DNA of 64,000 bases from Prescottella defluvii (lineage in GTDB: Bacteria; Actinomycetota; Actinomycetes; Mycobacteriales; Mycobacteriaceae): assembly GCA_029690005.1 (NCBI GenBank), contig CP121458.1, positions 3,472,001 through 3,536,000 on the forward strand. Direction: 5' to 3'. Position 1 is the stretch's first letter, and every line of letters starts with the position of its first letter. This document shows positions 1 through 9,004 of this stretch, piece after piece. The translations under genes and the position numbers were made by a program. Below the pieces are notes generated by a model. The model ran no database searches. It had not been told where the DNA came from and saw only the letters and a list, made by a program, of their open reading frames with translations.

Positions 1-2
1 CG

Positions 3-188
3 GGTTCTCTTGAGAATCTCTGGGAGGCTAATCGGTTCAACCGGACGTTCACCCAGCAGGAGATCATTGAGTGTTGGGAAGAAGCCCACTCGATCGGTAT
101 CGGCACCGGCATCCGCCCGTGCCCCCTGCGACCCATCACCGTTGTGGACCTCGCTCTAGGACGCCTGCTGTTCGGCTCTTCGGGTTGA
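3..188 (+). CDS. C-terminal fragment of an unrecognised protein (cut by window edge)
   Basis: An open frame runs from the window edge to a TGA at 186-188 and encodes about 61 residues. The composition (LENLWEANRFNRTFTQQ, later VVDLALGRLLFG) looks like a folded protein rather than a shadow frame. No family was recognised and the start lies outside the window. The competing frames here are rich in Arg and Ser and look like shadows, but the call rests on composition alone. Confidence 0.35.
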   Translation, partial: GSLENLWEANRFNRTFTQQEIIECWEEAHSIGIGTGIRPCPLRPITVVDLALGRLLFGSSG

Positions 189-536
189 TTCAGCGAATCG
201 ACTTTCGGGTCGGCGCCACGTCCTGTGGTGTCGACTCGATCGGTCACCGCAGCGAGGCAACTGCAGACGAGGGTGCCTCCACGCCGAAGAACATCGAGGA
301 AACCAGGCCGGAAGCGTCGACCCGCGCCGTTCCTGTGCCGGCCTGGGCCGGGTTGTTGATGACGACTCGTTTGCGCCAGAGCCTTCCACAGCGTCGGATC
401 AGTGCCGTGTGTCGGCTGCTGAAGTCGAGGTTGACTGGCTCCGTCTCGATTTCGACGGCTCCGTGGTCGGGTTCGGGCTACGATCCCCCGGACGCGCAGC
501 CTGAGCGCGAGAGACTACTTGGGGGAGGTTCCGAGG
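189..536. other. Intergenic stretch, no gene seen
   Basis: The frames crossing this stretch are Arg/Ser/Pro-rich shadows with no ribosome binding site. It probably carries the promoter of the secreted protein that starts at 537. I saw no repeat, hairpin or RNA gene. Confidence 0.4.
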
Positions 537-1004
537 ATGCTTGGTCGATCAGTGATGCCCGTGCGCACGCCGACGAAGTTGGTCGTCGGTTTGGTTGCCG
601 CGGCGGCCGGTACCGCGATTGCGGTGGGCGGGGCCGGGGTGGCATCAGCTGCTGATACTGGATCTCTGGACGTGAAAGCGGGCCGGATCTTGGTGGACGG
701 CGTCTACCGCGTCGGCTTCGATGTTCAGCCGGGGACGTACACGACCGCCGGCGCTTGGCCTGGCGGCTTGCTTCCCTGCACGTGGTCCCGCATCAAGACG
801 TTGCCTCTCGGCGGCATCGCCACGATTGAGCATGGGAATTCCTTCGGGCCGGTTACTGTCACGATCGACCCAGGCGACGACGGGTTCATGACCGCTGGCT
901 GCCGAGGGTGGAGTCAAGCTGGTGGACCCGGTTCTGTCGATGCCGGATCGTTGGGCGGTTCACTCGACGTCGGGTCACTGAGTACGGGCTCGCTCGGCTC
1001 CTGA
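537..1004 (+). CDS. Secreted protein with GTYxxxG/VTI/GCxxW-type domain and Gly-Ser-rich tail
   Basis: This is a 155-residue exported protein. I chose the ATG at 537 because a GGGGGAGG ribosome binding site lies 8 bases upstream; the ATG-like codon at 519 overlaps that site. Residues 1 to about 40 form a signal peptide (PTKLVVGLVAAAAGTAIAV, cleavage after ASA). The mature part has the pattern PGTYTT, one Cys-Trp, GPVTVTIDPGDDGF and GCRGW, seen in small secreted actinobacterial proteins of unknown function; the two Cys could form a disulfide. The last 30 residues are a low-complexity run of GSLGG and GSLST units. The next gene ends in a similar GSLGS-type sequence, which suggests the two secreted proteins are related in function or share a surface context. 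Confidence 0.75.
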   Translation: MLGRSVMPVRTPTKLVVGLVAAAAGTAIAVGGAGVASAADTGSLDVKAGRILVDGVYRVGFDVQPGTYTTAGAWPGGLLPCTWSRIKTLPLGGIATIEHGNSFGPVTVTIDPGDDGFMTAGCRGWSQAGGPGSVDAGSLGGSLDVGSLSTGSLGS

Positions 1005-1092
1005 TCGATCTTCGGGTTCCGGTAACGGACCGCACCGGCTTGAACTGCAGGTCAGGGCGCAGTTCATCGTGAATCGTGTCAGCCCGACCGCG

Positions 1093-1131
1093 AAAACACC
1101 TGGGTGAGAGAACATCTCACCCAGGGGTTTT
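1093..1131. terminator. Bidirectional rho-independent terminator
   Basis: An 11-bp perfect stem (CCTGGGTGAGA at 1099-1109 with TCTCACCCAGG at 1115-1125) encloses a 5-base loop. It extends through one mismatch into AAAA on the left and TTTT on the right, so it can work in both directions. It lies 90 bases after the stop of the secreted protein at 1004. Confidence 0.8.
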
Positions 1132-1920
1132 CTGCATTTCGGGTATCCCCGCCGTCTCCGCGAAGACACAGCGGGTCTGCGCCGCAGACAGTCGTGTGGC
1201 AGTGGTCGGACACCGGAAGGCCTGCTCGGGCCGGTTGCCGCCGGCGGGTGTTCCGGCGCGGCCGTGGAATTAGATCGTGGTGCCCACGTCGACCGCCTCA
1301 CCGTCGATGACGTCTTCGTGTGCGAACCGACCGTGCGTGGCGTGCACGCGACCAGTCGGCGGCAGTTAACTGGTCTGCTTTCCGCACTGCATGATTCCAA
1401 CCGGAAACGGGGGTGGGCAACTCGACGCCATCCAGTGGTGCCCATCCACGGTCGCGATACCGGGGAACGATGGAGCTCGGTCGTCTCGAGCGCGTTACGG
1501 GGTCGCGTTCGTCGCCGACCGTGCCAGACCGCTGATCTCGCGCAGCAGTGCTGGGTGCGCTCCCCGGACTCGTAGTCACACAGTGAATTTCGGGTAACGT
1601 CACGCCCGATCCGATTGTTTCGGTAGCCTATCTCGCGACCATTTCATCCAAGCTGGGCGGTGAGTGGTGTCGATTACCGAAAGCGCGACCGGCTCAACCA
1701 CTTCCGGCGCGAGTGACCGAGGATATAAAGATCCAATTTCACCTTCCGTTGCCCGCTCGAGATGTTACGTTGCTTTCGCCTATACGCATGGGGGCGTCAG
1801 TCGGGTCTGGCGGAGTTTCGCGAGGGGCATTGGCGTCGTGTTCGACGAATTACCATTCATGCGGTTTGGGCGGATCGTCATTGAATTTCTGTGCAGGACA
1901 ATCGAGGAGGTTATGAAACG
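1132..1920. other. Long non-coding stretch upstream of the repeat protein
   Basis: Both strands were read and no frame has convincing protein composition or a start with a ribosome binding site. From about 1600 the DNA becomes richer in A and T, as expected for the promoter region of the gene at 1921. The part from 1140 to 1600 may hold remnants of a decayed gene, but nothing is recognisable. Confidence 0.4.
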
Positions 1921-2808
1921 ATGCCGAACCACAGGAGCGGAAACCCTCGCACTCTGAAGATGAAGACCCGCATCATGCTCGCCGCGACGGCGGTCACCGC
2001 GCTCTCGATCAGCTCGCTTGCGATCGGGCAGGCTGATCCTGCCGACCGTGGCGGCGCTCGCCATGACACCGCCGCCGAAACTGGACTCGGGAGCGTTGGT
2101 GCAGCGCTGAATCCGGAACTCCTCGCCGCGCTTGGGTTGGGCGGTCCCGGCAGCTCCGACGGTAGTCATGAGGGCAGTGTGGGTACGGGGAGCTCCGACG
2201 GCAGCCATGACGGTAGTGCCGATGGCAGCCATGATGGTGGTAAGGGCAGCTTGGGTAGTGCCGATGGCAGCCATGATGGTGGTAAGGGCAGCTTGGGTAG
2301 TGCCGATGGCAGCCATGATGGTGGTAAGGGCAGCTTGGGTAGTGCCGATGGCAGCCACGACGGTGGCCCCGGGAGCTCGGGCAGTGCCGATGGTGGTACG
2401 GGCAGCTTGGGTAGTGCCGATGGCAGCCACGACGGTGGCCCCGGGAGCTCGGGCAGTGCCGATGGTGGTAAGGGCAGCTTGGGTAGTGCCGATGGCAGCC
2501 ATGATGGTGGTAAGGGCAGCTTGGGTAGCGCCGATGGCAGCCACGACGGTGGCCCCGGGAGCTCGGGCAGTGCCGATGGTGGTAAGGGCAGCTTGGGTAG
2601 TGCCGATAGCGGCCTGGGAAGCCTTGGCGCTCTGGGAAGTCTCGGCGCAGTGGGAAGCCTCGGCGCTCTTGGGAGCCTTGGCGCGCTGGGAAGCCTGGGC
2701 GGTGGTGGCGGCAGCCATGACGGCAGTGCTGATGGCAGCCTGGGCAGCGCCGATGGCAGCCACGATGGCAGCCATGACGGCAGCCACGATGGCAAGCCGC
2801 GACGTTAG
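1921..2808 (+). CDS. Secreted Gly/Ser/Asp/His tandem-repeat protein
   Basis: The ATG at 1921 follows GAGGAGG (1904-1910) by 10 bases. Residues 14 to about 37 form a signal peptide (MKTRIMLAATAVTALSISS, probable cleavage after IGQA). After a short non-repeated stretch, the rest is built of units such as GSADGSHDGGKGSL, then GSLGALGSLGAV units, and ends with SHDGSHDGSHDGKPRR. There are no Cys and almost no aromatic residues, so a globular fold is unlikely. The dense Asp-His pairs could bind divalent metal, which is inference. I see no LPxTG anchor or transmembrane tail. No family was recognised. Confidence 0.75.
   Translation: MPNHRSGNPRTLKMKTRIMLAATAVTALSISSLAIGQADPADRGGARHDTAAETGLGSVGAALNPELLAALGLGGPGSSDGSHEGSVGTGSSDGSHDGSADGSHDGGKGSLGSADGSHDGGKGSLGSADGSHDGGKGSLGSADGSHDGGPGSSGSADGGTGSLGSADGSHDGGPGSSGSADGGKGSLGSADGSHDGGKGSLGSADGSHDGGPGSSGSADGGKGSLGSADSGLGSLGALGSLGAVGSLGALGSLGALGSLGGGGGSHDGSADGSLGSADGSHDGSHDGSHDGKPRR
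2221..2604 (+). repeat. In-frame tandem repeat array (42-bp and 30-bp units)
   Basis: Three identical 42-bp units lie at 2221-2262, 2263-2304 and 2305-2346, followed by variants that alternate a 42-bp unit (2347, 2419, 2491, 2533) with a 30-bp shortened unit (2389, 2461, 2575). All units are multiples of three and begin GATGG. The identity of adjacent copies at the DNA level points to recent slippage or unequal exchange, so copy number probably differs between strains and could be miscounted in assembly. Confidence 0.9.
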
Positions 2809-2950
2809 TCATCAGGGCAGCCGGGGCGGCGTTGCAAGTCTCGGTAGCGCTGCTCCGATTCCATGACTCGCTGTCTCTCGCGGCGGTGGCTCGCACGAGT
2901 GCCGCGTGGAGGCGCTGTCGTACTTTGCGAGGAAACGAATTCACGCGAAT

Positions 2951-2996
2951 GATGCCGGCAGTTTGTAGCCTTGTCTGGCCACAAACTGTCGGCATC
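2951..2996. terminator. Long hairpin, probable terminator
   Basis: GATGCCGGCAGTTTGT (2951-2966) pairs with ACAAACTGTCGGCATC (2981-2996) over 16 positions with one G-T wobble. GCC and GGC inside the loop can extend the stem. No T-run follows, so this is a GC-type terminator or a structured element 140 bases after the repeat gene. Confidence 0.6.
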
Positions 2997-3165
2997 GTCG
3001 CGTCGTGATCATGCCAGCCAAGTGGGTGCGCGATCATTTTATCCGTTCCGGGGTGAATGCGCCAAATGTCGAGAATTGCAATTTGGTTCGGTCCCGCACC
3101 GGTTTGTGTGGGAATTTCCCGATCCTGGGACGTCGAAATTGCTGACGACGGTAAATTGCATTGCT

Positions 3166-3369
3166 TCAGGTGGGAATCTTCGTAATGCGCGCATTTGCCG
3201 CACGGCCCACGCCGGTGGGGAGTAGACCGCGCCGGATCCAGAGAGATGATGCTGCGGCGATCGGGCGTGCGGATAGGCCCCATCGATTCGGGGTGTTTGT
3301 GTAGAGCGCGGCGAGGTAGACGGTGAGGCCGGCGAAGATGCCGAGCGGTGCGAGCGTCTCGTGCATCAC
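3166..3369 (-). CDS. Possible small membrane protein
   Basis: The frame encodes about 66 residues with one clear hydrophobic helix (LAPLGIFAGLTVYLAALY) followed by a basic, Trp-containing tail. Starts at GTG 3369 or ATG 3366 have no strong ribosome binding site. It is included because the helix and tail resemble a real small membrane protein better than a shadow frame. It could be a fragment of a larger gene. Confidence 0.3.
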   Translation of the reverse strand: MMHETLAPLGIFAGLTVYLAALYTNTPNRWGLSARPIAAASSLWIRRGLLPTGVGRAANARITKIPT

Positions 3370-3616
3370 GCATGCGAACGCCCGCTGGCCGCTGTCCGTG
3401 GATGCCGCCGCATCGTGCCGGGTCCGGGGGTCGCCGGCCTCGCGATGCGGCGAAAAGCACCCCTACGTCATGTTGATCGAGCGCGGAGAGCAGTGACCAC
3501 GCCGACGACCCCGGTTGGGCCTGGGTGATGCCGACAATCTGGTCCGCGCTGCCCAAAGCGGTGCGCATCGACGAAATGGGATTCACCGACGCTGGTTAGC
3601 CAATGCGGGAGAAGTC

Positions 3617-3832
3617 ATGGCCAACCGCTCCAGAGACACGCGCCGCGTGAGCCATCCCAGTGAAGATCGACGGGCAACCCACGTGCTGTGGGTGCTTGCC
3701 TTCGTCCTGCTCCCGCTGATACCTGGCGCAATCGCCACGGCCAACGGTCTCTCGCCCTACGGGATCTTCTGGACGACGGCATGGGCGGCGCTCGCGATAG
3801 GCGTCGCCGCCGCTCTGTCGACCTCGAGTTGA
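3617..3832 (+). CDS. Small two-helix membrane protein
   Basis: A 71-residue protein starting at ATG 3617, 5 bases after GGGAGAA. The first 25 residues are polar and basic. Two hydrophobic segments follow (VLWVLAFVLLPLIPGAIAT and GIFWTTAWAALAIGVAAAL). No family was recognised. It converges with mqo downstream, leaving 65 bases between the stops. Confidence 0.55.
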   Translation: MANRSRDTRRVSHPSEDRRATHVLWVLAFVLLPLIPGAIATANGLSPYGIFWTTAWAALAIGVAAALSTSS

Positions 3833-3897
3833 CGGGACTCGCCCGAAAGGATCGTTCCATGGCGCGCGGGGCTCGGCCGGAGCGGCAAGGCAGGCCG

Positions 3898-5372
3898 CTA
3901 GGTCCGTTTGATTTCGCGCTCGTCGGCGCTGCGCTCGGCGTCCGCGGGCGATGCGACGCCCGGCATCAACCGCTGCAGGGTGGGCTCCCATCGTGAGCGC
4001 TCCTCGGGGAAGCACTCCGCGAGGAGGTCCGCCATCAGCGGCGGCGCGATGGACGCGCCGGGCGAGGCTCCGAGGAGGCCCGCGATCGTGCCGTCGGCGC
4101 CGGTGACCATCTCGGTGCCGAACGTCAGGACGCCCACCTTCCTCCGGTCGGGTTTGATCAATTGCGCTCGCTGTCCCGCCTGGATCAGCTCCCAGTCGGC
4201 CGGGTCTGCGGTGGGGTAGAACCGCTCCAGTTCGGCGAACTTCCGTCGGCGGGAAGCGGTCAACTGGCCGATCAAGCAGCGCACCAGTCCCAGGTTCTGG
4301 ACCCCGACAGCCATCAGCGGTGCGATGTTGTGGAAGCGGATAGTGGTGAACAGGTCCCGTAGTCGGCCGTGCTTCAGCAGCTTCGTGCTGAAGGTGGCGT
4401 AGGGGCCGAACATGAGCGCGGGACGCCCGTCGACGAGTCGTCGATCGAGATGCGGCACCGACATCGGTGGCGCGCCGATTGCCGCCTGGCCGTACGCCTT
4501 CGCGTCGTGCAGCGCGACCACGCCGGGGTTTTCGGTGCGGAAGAACTGGGCACCCAGCGGGAAGACCGCGTACCCGCGGACCTCGGGGATCCGGGCCTTC
4601 TGCAGCAGCTTCAGGGCATAGCCGCCAGCGCCGACGAACACGAACCTCGACCGGAGGTGAAAGCGGCGCTTCTCGCGGCGGTCCCGGCCGACGACGGTCC
4701 AGACCCCGTCCGCGGACCGAGACAGCGAGGTCACTTCGTGCTCCGTCCGCACTCGCGCGCCGCGAGTGGTCATTGCCTTCACCAACGCGTGAGTCAACGC
4801 GCCGAAGTCGACGTCGGTCCCGGCCGTGTGGCGCGTCGCTGCCATCGGCTGGGCGGGGTCGCGGCCCTCCGTGAGCAGAGGAGCCCAGGCTCCGATCGTC
4901 TCGGGATCCTCGCTGTATTCCATGTCCGAGAACCCGGCAGCTGCCGCAGCGTCGCGAATCGCTCGCGCAGATATGCGATGTCGCGTTCGCCGAACACGAC
5001 GTCCATGTGCGGTGTCGGATTGACGACGGACCGTGGATCGTCGATGTCTCCGCTGTCGACGAGCGCAGCCCAGAACTGCTGCGACAGCGCGTATTGGCGT
5101 CCGATGTCGGCGGCGCGGGCGGGATCGCTCGGGTCGGGCATGTAGTTGAGCTCACACAACCCGGCATGCCCGGTCCCGGCGTTGGCCCACGCATTCGAAC
5201 TCTCCAGGGCGGGGCCACCGAGCCGTTCGAGCATCACGATCGACCAGTCCGGCTGCAGCGTGGACAGCAGCGCACCGAGCGTTGCGGACATGATGCCGCC
5301 CCCGATGAGGACGACGTCCAGAGTGCCCTCTGCGGCATAGGGATCGGAGTCGGTGTGGGTCTTCGACGTCAT
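3898..5372 (-). CDS. mqo: Malate:quinone oxidoreductase (one frameshift)
   Basis: Mqo is a membrane-associated FAD enzyme that oxidises malate to oxaloacetate and passes electrons to quinone, complementing malate dehydrogenase in the TCA cycle. The ATG at 5372 follows GGGAGGG. The N-terminus has the FAD-binding segment VVLIGGGIMSATLGALL. Later parts carry FVGAGGYALKLLQKA and the C-terminal TFGTEMVTGADGTI typical of the family. The coding sequence changes frame near 4936, in GGGTTC, where a single added base restores SDMEYSEDPETIGAW. The restored length of about 491 residues is normal for the family. A LysR regulator is transcribed divergently 89 bases away. Confidence 0.9.
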
Positions 5373-5461
5373 TTCGTGCCCTCCCTCGTTGTATGTGACC
5401 CATCGTGGCTCGCGCGCAACTGATCCGTCCAATGAAGAGTTGACACCAGTATCATCCGAAT

Positions 5462-6382
5462 ATGGATGAGTTCCGTACGTCCGAGGCGGAGGGCGTCGCG
5501 CCGCTCCTGACCGCGTTCGACGCCGTCGCGGCGGAAGGTCACGTCACGCGCGCGGCGGAGCTGCTCGGGGTCCCGCAGTCGTCGATCAGCAGGCGGATCC
5601 GGACGCTCGAGCGGACGCTCGGGGTCCAGCTGTTCCAGCAGGTCGGCCGCGGCATCGCGCTCACCGCACAGGGGCGCGATCTGTTCGAGCGGACACACGG
5701 CCTGGTGGGTGCGCTCGACGACGCGATCGGCGTCGTCCGGGGCAACGCCGACCCCGCGGGAGGCCTGGTGCGCTTCGGCTTTCCGCTCACGCTCGGGCCG
5801 GTGAGCATTCCCTCGGTGCTCGCGGAGTTCCATGCGGTGGCGCCGCGGATCCGGCTCCATCTGGTCCAGGCGCACGGTGATGCGCTCGCCGGGATGGTGC
5901 GAGACGGTCGACTCGACCTGGCGGTGATGATCCCGCCGCCGGAGGACCTGCCCCTCGTCGTCCTCGGCCGTCAGACGATCCACCTTCACGTCGCGGACAC
6001 CCATCGATTCGCGAACCGGGCACGGGTCGACCTGGCCGAACTCGCGGACGAGGCGTTCATCGCGAACCCGCCGTCCTACCATCTGCGTCAGCTCGTCGAC
6101 TCGTGGTGTGCCGAGACGGGATTCACCCCACGGGTGTCGTTCGAGATCACCGAGTTCGAGACGATCCGGGCGCTGGTCGGCCACGGTCTCGGCGTCGCGT
6201 TGCTGCCGACCGCGGAGACACCGCACGAGGGCGTCGTGGCCGTCCGGCTCCAGGGTGCGCGTGAGCGAAGCATCGGACTGGCGTCAGGACATCACCGGCC
6301 GACGCCGGCAGTGTCACGCCTGCGCGATCACCTCGTCGCCCGCGCTTCCGCCTTCGCCGCCCGCCCGCAGATCGGTGGCTGA
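5462..6382 (+). CDS. LysR-family transcriptional regulator
   Basis: An intact 306-residue protein. The winged helix-turn-helix lies at residues 14-75 (VTRAAELLGVPQSSISRRIR), followed by a LysR substrate-binding domain at about 95-300. It is divergent to mqo, and the shared 89-base gap is where such regulators usually bind, so control of mqo and of its own gene is likely but inferred. The effector is unknown. Its 3' end overlaps a weak candidate gene on the other strand. Confidence 0.85.
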   Translation: MDEFRTSEAEGVAPLLTAFDAVAAEGHVTRAAELLGVPQSSISRRIRTLERTLGVQLFQQVGRGIALTAQGRDLFERTHGLVGALDDAIGVVRGNADPAGGLVRFGFPLTLGPVSIPSVLAEFHAVAPRIRLHLVQAHGDALAGMVRDGRLDLAVMIPPPEDLPLVVLGRQTIHLHVADTHRFANRARVDLAELADEAFIANPPSYHLRQLVDSWCAETGFTPRVSFEITEFETIRALVGHGLGVALLPTAETPHEGVVAVRLQGARERSIGLASGHHRPTPAVSRLRDHLVARASAFAARPQIGG

Positions 6383-6637
6383 CGTGCCGCGACCGGCATC
6401 GTCGACCGCGCGTCGCGCTCCGTCGATCGCGTCCGGCCATGTTCGAAATGCTTCGACCAACACGTGATTCGTGGAGTCCGGGCATCGCCACAGGCCCCAC
6501 TGGCCGGACTGGGCACCCGTTCGGAGCTTCCGGACCGCCCATCGAACAGGGGAGCCGGTCATGAGCTCGGGCAGGCCGAGCAGTCGGCGCATGCGGTCGT
6601 AGGGGATCGGCTCGTTCGAGACGGACACTGCGGACAC
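6314..6637 (-). CDS. Small hypothetical protein
   Basis: A 107-residue frame starts at GTG 6637, 8 bases after the stop of the upstream lipoprotein gene, as in an operon. The N-terminal 80 residues (PYDRMRRLLGLPELMTGSP, then QWGLWRCPDS) have the composition of a real protein. The tail runs 69 bases antisense into the LysR gene and looks less natural, so a frameshift near the end may hide the true stop. Confidence 0.4.
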   Translation of the reverse strand: MSAVSVSNEPIPYDRMRRLLGLPELMTGSPVRWAVRKLRTGAQSGQWGLWRCPDSTNHVLVEAFRTWPDAIDGARRAVDDAGRGTSATDLRAGGEGGSAGDEVIAQA

Positions 6638-6644
6638 TGCTCGA

Positions 6645-7133
6645 TCAGGCGAACGCGGGGCAGTACGCGACCGTCGCGGCGTTGAGGACGTTGGCGACCT
6701 CGGCCTTGGTGTAGCGGCCGTCGCCCAGGTATTCGGCGGTGAGGTCGGGCTTGCTCTGACCGCGATACAGGGAGTTGCACATCGAGAGACCGAGCCTGAT
6801 CTGGTCGCTCTCGGGCTTCTCCATCAGCGTGAATTCGGTGATGTACGACAGGAACAGCAGATCCTCGGGGCCGAGGGCGTCCATCGGCGCGGCGTCCGGG
6901 GTGGCGCCGGGTGCCGGGGGAGTTGAGGTTTCGGTGACCATCGCTCGAGCGGGTGCCGGCGTGGTCGGGACGTGACGCGGCGTCGCCGCTACCCGGTGCG
7001 ACGTGGTCGGATCCGGGGTCGTCCGGGCGATGACCACGGGTTCGCTGTCGGTGGGGGTGCTGCTGCACCCGGTGAGGGCCACAACGGAGGCGGACAGCGC
7101 GAGGAGGAGGCCGAGCCGGGTGGAGCGAGTCAC
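6645..7133 (-). CDS. DUF732-type lipoprotein
   Basis: A 162-residue exported lipoprotein. The signal peptide ends in the lipobox LTGC with the acylated Cys at residue 23. A Pro/Thr-rich linker (about 30-85) is followed by a small domain with LGLSMCNSLYRG, YTKAEVANVLNAATVAYCP. The spaced Cys residues and the final AYCP are the pattern of DUF732, common in mycobacterial and rhodococcal secreted proteins of unknown role. Confidence 0.75.
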   Translation of the reverse strand: MTRSTRLGLLLALSASVVALTGCSSTPTDSEPVVIARTTPDPTTSHRVAATPRHVPTTPAPARAMVTETSTPPAPGATPDAAPMDALGPEDLLFLSYITEFTLMEKPESDQIRLGLSMCNSLYRGQSKPDLTAEYLGDGRYTKAEVANVLNAATVAYCPAFA

Positions 7134-7189
7134 GATCCGAAATCTTGCCCTACCAGGGCGACAAGATCGCTGGCGGGTCGGCGGTCCGA

Positions 7190-7653
7190 TCAGTTCGAGT
7201 CCTGGCGCACGACCGGCATGTACACCTCGGTCCTCGGTTGCGGCGTGTCGGGGGAGTCAAGATAGCACTCCCAGGGCTCGCCCACCGTCGCGTATCCGTG
7301 CTCGCTGATCCACTGTGTCAGAGCGACATACGCCGATTCGACGGTGTCGTAGCCCCCGGCGTGAACCGTGCAGGCACACGGCCCCGCGGGCAGCGACGCC
7401 GACTCGACCGGACCAGTCTCGACGAGGGCACGCTCGAGCGGGAATCCCGCCTCGATATTCCAGCGGTCCCCGGGCAGAGGAAGGAACCGTCCGAACGGGG
7501 GCCTACGATCTCGACGCCCTGGTCGGCTGCGGCGCGGGCAACGGCGTCGAACGCCGGTCCTAGGAAGGCAGGGATCGCCTCGACCGTCACGTCGCCGCGC
7601 ACGATCCCGGCGGGCTGCTCCGGCAGATCGCGAATCCGGATGTCGTAGCTCAT
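7190..7653 (-). CDS. GyrI-like / AraC effector-binding domain protein (frameshift)
   Basis: The protein begins MSYDIRIRDLPEQPAGIVRG, typical of stand-alone GyrI-like small-molecule binding proteins, and continues in the next frame as WNIEAGFPLERALVETGPV to a TGA at 7190-7192. The break lies in the run of Gs at about 7496-7501; one added base gives a continuous protein of about 154 residues. The fold usually binds hydrophobic ligands. The ATG overlaps the stop of the upstream gene (ATGA), so the two are translationally coupled. Confidence 0.75.
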
Positions 7654-8911
7654 CGTCGGTCTCCCTCGAAACAGCCCGCGTAACCCCGCATCTCGAAGGT
7701 CGCCGTCGAGCAGTACGTCACGTCGGGGTAGTAGGCGCCCATCGTGGCCGCCGGATCAGTGCCGTTCGCCTGCGACGCCTGGATCGACGCGGGATAGACT
7801 CCGCCGTGGGCAGCATGTTCCGCAGGATGAGGAGCTTCTTCGGCACGTCCGTCGAGCCCCACGGCAGCACGGTCACCGTCGGATTCACGCTCGAGGGAAC
7901 GTCGCCGGGGCTGCCACAACGTACGTGTACCGGCCGTCGGCGTCGAGCGTCGTCTGGAAGTCGGCCGCACACGCCACCACCGGGTACGGGGAGATGAGGT
8001 CGTTCTGGCACATCGACCAATAGCGCACCTGCTGTCCGGCCTCGGTGGGGACGCGCCCGCGCGCGTGTCCGGGAAGGCGGGTGCCCGGCCCCGCACCACC
8101 GCGATCCGTCCCGGCCGATACGTCAGCACGGCCCCGATGTACTTGTTGTCGCCGTTGGGAAACAGGCCCGACGTGCTCGCGGGATTCACGAACGTGGCCT
8201 CGGGGGTGCCCGCGCGGAAAGCGCCCGACGCGGCCCGCTCGATCGCGCGGTCGACGACCCACTGTTCGGCGTCGGCGACGGGCGCCGACAGCGTGCGCGG
8301 ATCGAACTGCTGCGAACACGGCTGGACGGGGATCGTCGTCCCACTGAGTCGGTAAGCGACCTCCGGGAGCGGGCCACCACCGCTCGGCGACGCGGGATCG
8401 TCCGGCACGTACACGCGGATGATCAGGAACCCGACGGGTGGGCCACTGTCGCGCAGCGCGCGGATCTCGTTGCGCTCGTGGTCGGCCGGACCGGTCACGA
8501 GTGTCGCGTGCCACCGGCGCCGCTCCGGCGGAAGCCCCTGTGCTCCCGGGTCGGTGAAGGGGTTGCCGCTGCCGGAGTCGGGCAGGATCTGGTCGTCCGC
8601 AGGGTGTCGGTTGTGTCGAGATCGGTGCCGTAGGTGTTGAGCGAGAAGTACCGCGCCGACGGGTACGTGCCGGACACCTCGATCGAGTCGGTTGACCCGA
8701 GGGCGTACGGCAACACCCAGTAGGTCGCGTTCACGTCGGGAAACGCCACGTCGAGCACGCTGCCGTCGGACATGAATCGCCACGCGCACGGTCTCGGACC
8801 CGCAGGATCGGCGGCGGCTGTGCCGACGACGGCGACTACAGGCACCGCGGCGGCGACGCACAGGAGGACGCGCGACAGGCGGCGGACGATCGATCGCGGT
8901 GACGTGCGCAT
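7650..8911 (-). CDS. Secreted protein of unknown function (several frameshifts)
   Basis: The ATG at 8911 opens a signal peptide (RLSRVLLCVAAAVPVVAVVG, cleavage after TAAA). The mature part contains CAWRFMSDGSVLDVAFPD, ARYFSLNTYGTDLDTTDTL and SGSGNPFTDPGAQG, a pattern shared by large secreted actinobacterial proteins that resemble DUF1214-like proteins. The reading moves between frames at about 8600, 8055, 7900 and 7795, and ends MRGYAGCFEGDRR at 7650. The restored length is about 420 residues. Function is unknown. It is coupled to the GyrI-like gene through an ATGA overlap. Confidence 0.6.
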
Positions 8912-9004
8912 CTGGGCCCCAATCGCAGGCTCCCACGATAACGAGACCGCTGTCCCGGTGGGGCATGATCGGTCGAACGACGGTCGGGGCGGTAGGAGGC
9001 GGAC

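Larger units (their letters stand above)
2809..3616. other. Mostly non-coding stretch after the repeat protein
   Basis: Apart from the hairpin at 2951-2996 and a weak candidate gene at 3166-3369 on the minus strand, no supported feature was found. The segment 3000-3200 is less GC-rich than the surroundings. Confidence 0.4.

Noticed and set aside
71-655. 194-residue open frame on the plus strand
   Set aside because: Arg/Ser-rich, no ribosome binding site, and it overlaps the well-supported signal peptide of the gene at 537 in another frame.
2195-2610. CRISPR-like or satellite array
   Set aside because: Units are in-frame, multiples of three and without spacers; they are coding repeats of a secreted protein.
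1780-3586. Long minus-strand frames across the repeat gene (335 and 525 codons)
   Set aside because: They are antisense shadows of the tandem repeats (periodic Ala/Thr/Ile or His/Cys/Arg text) without a start signal.
3596-5218. 540-residue minus-strand frame
   Set aside because: It is a shadow of mqo in another frame and is dominated by Arg, Pro and Gly.
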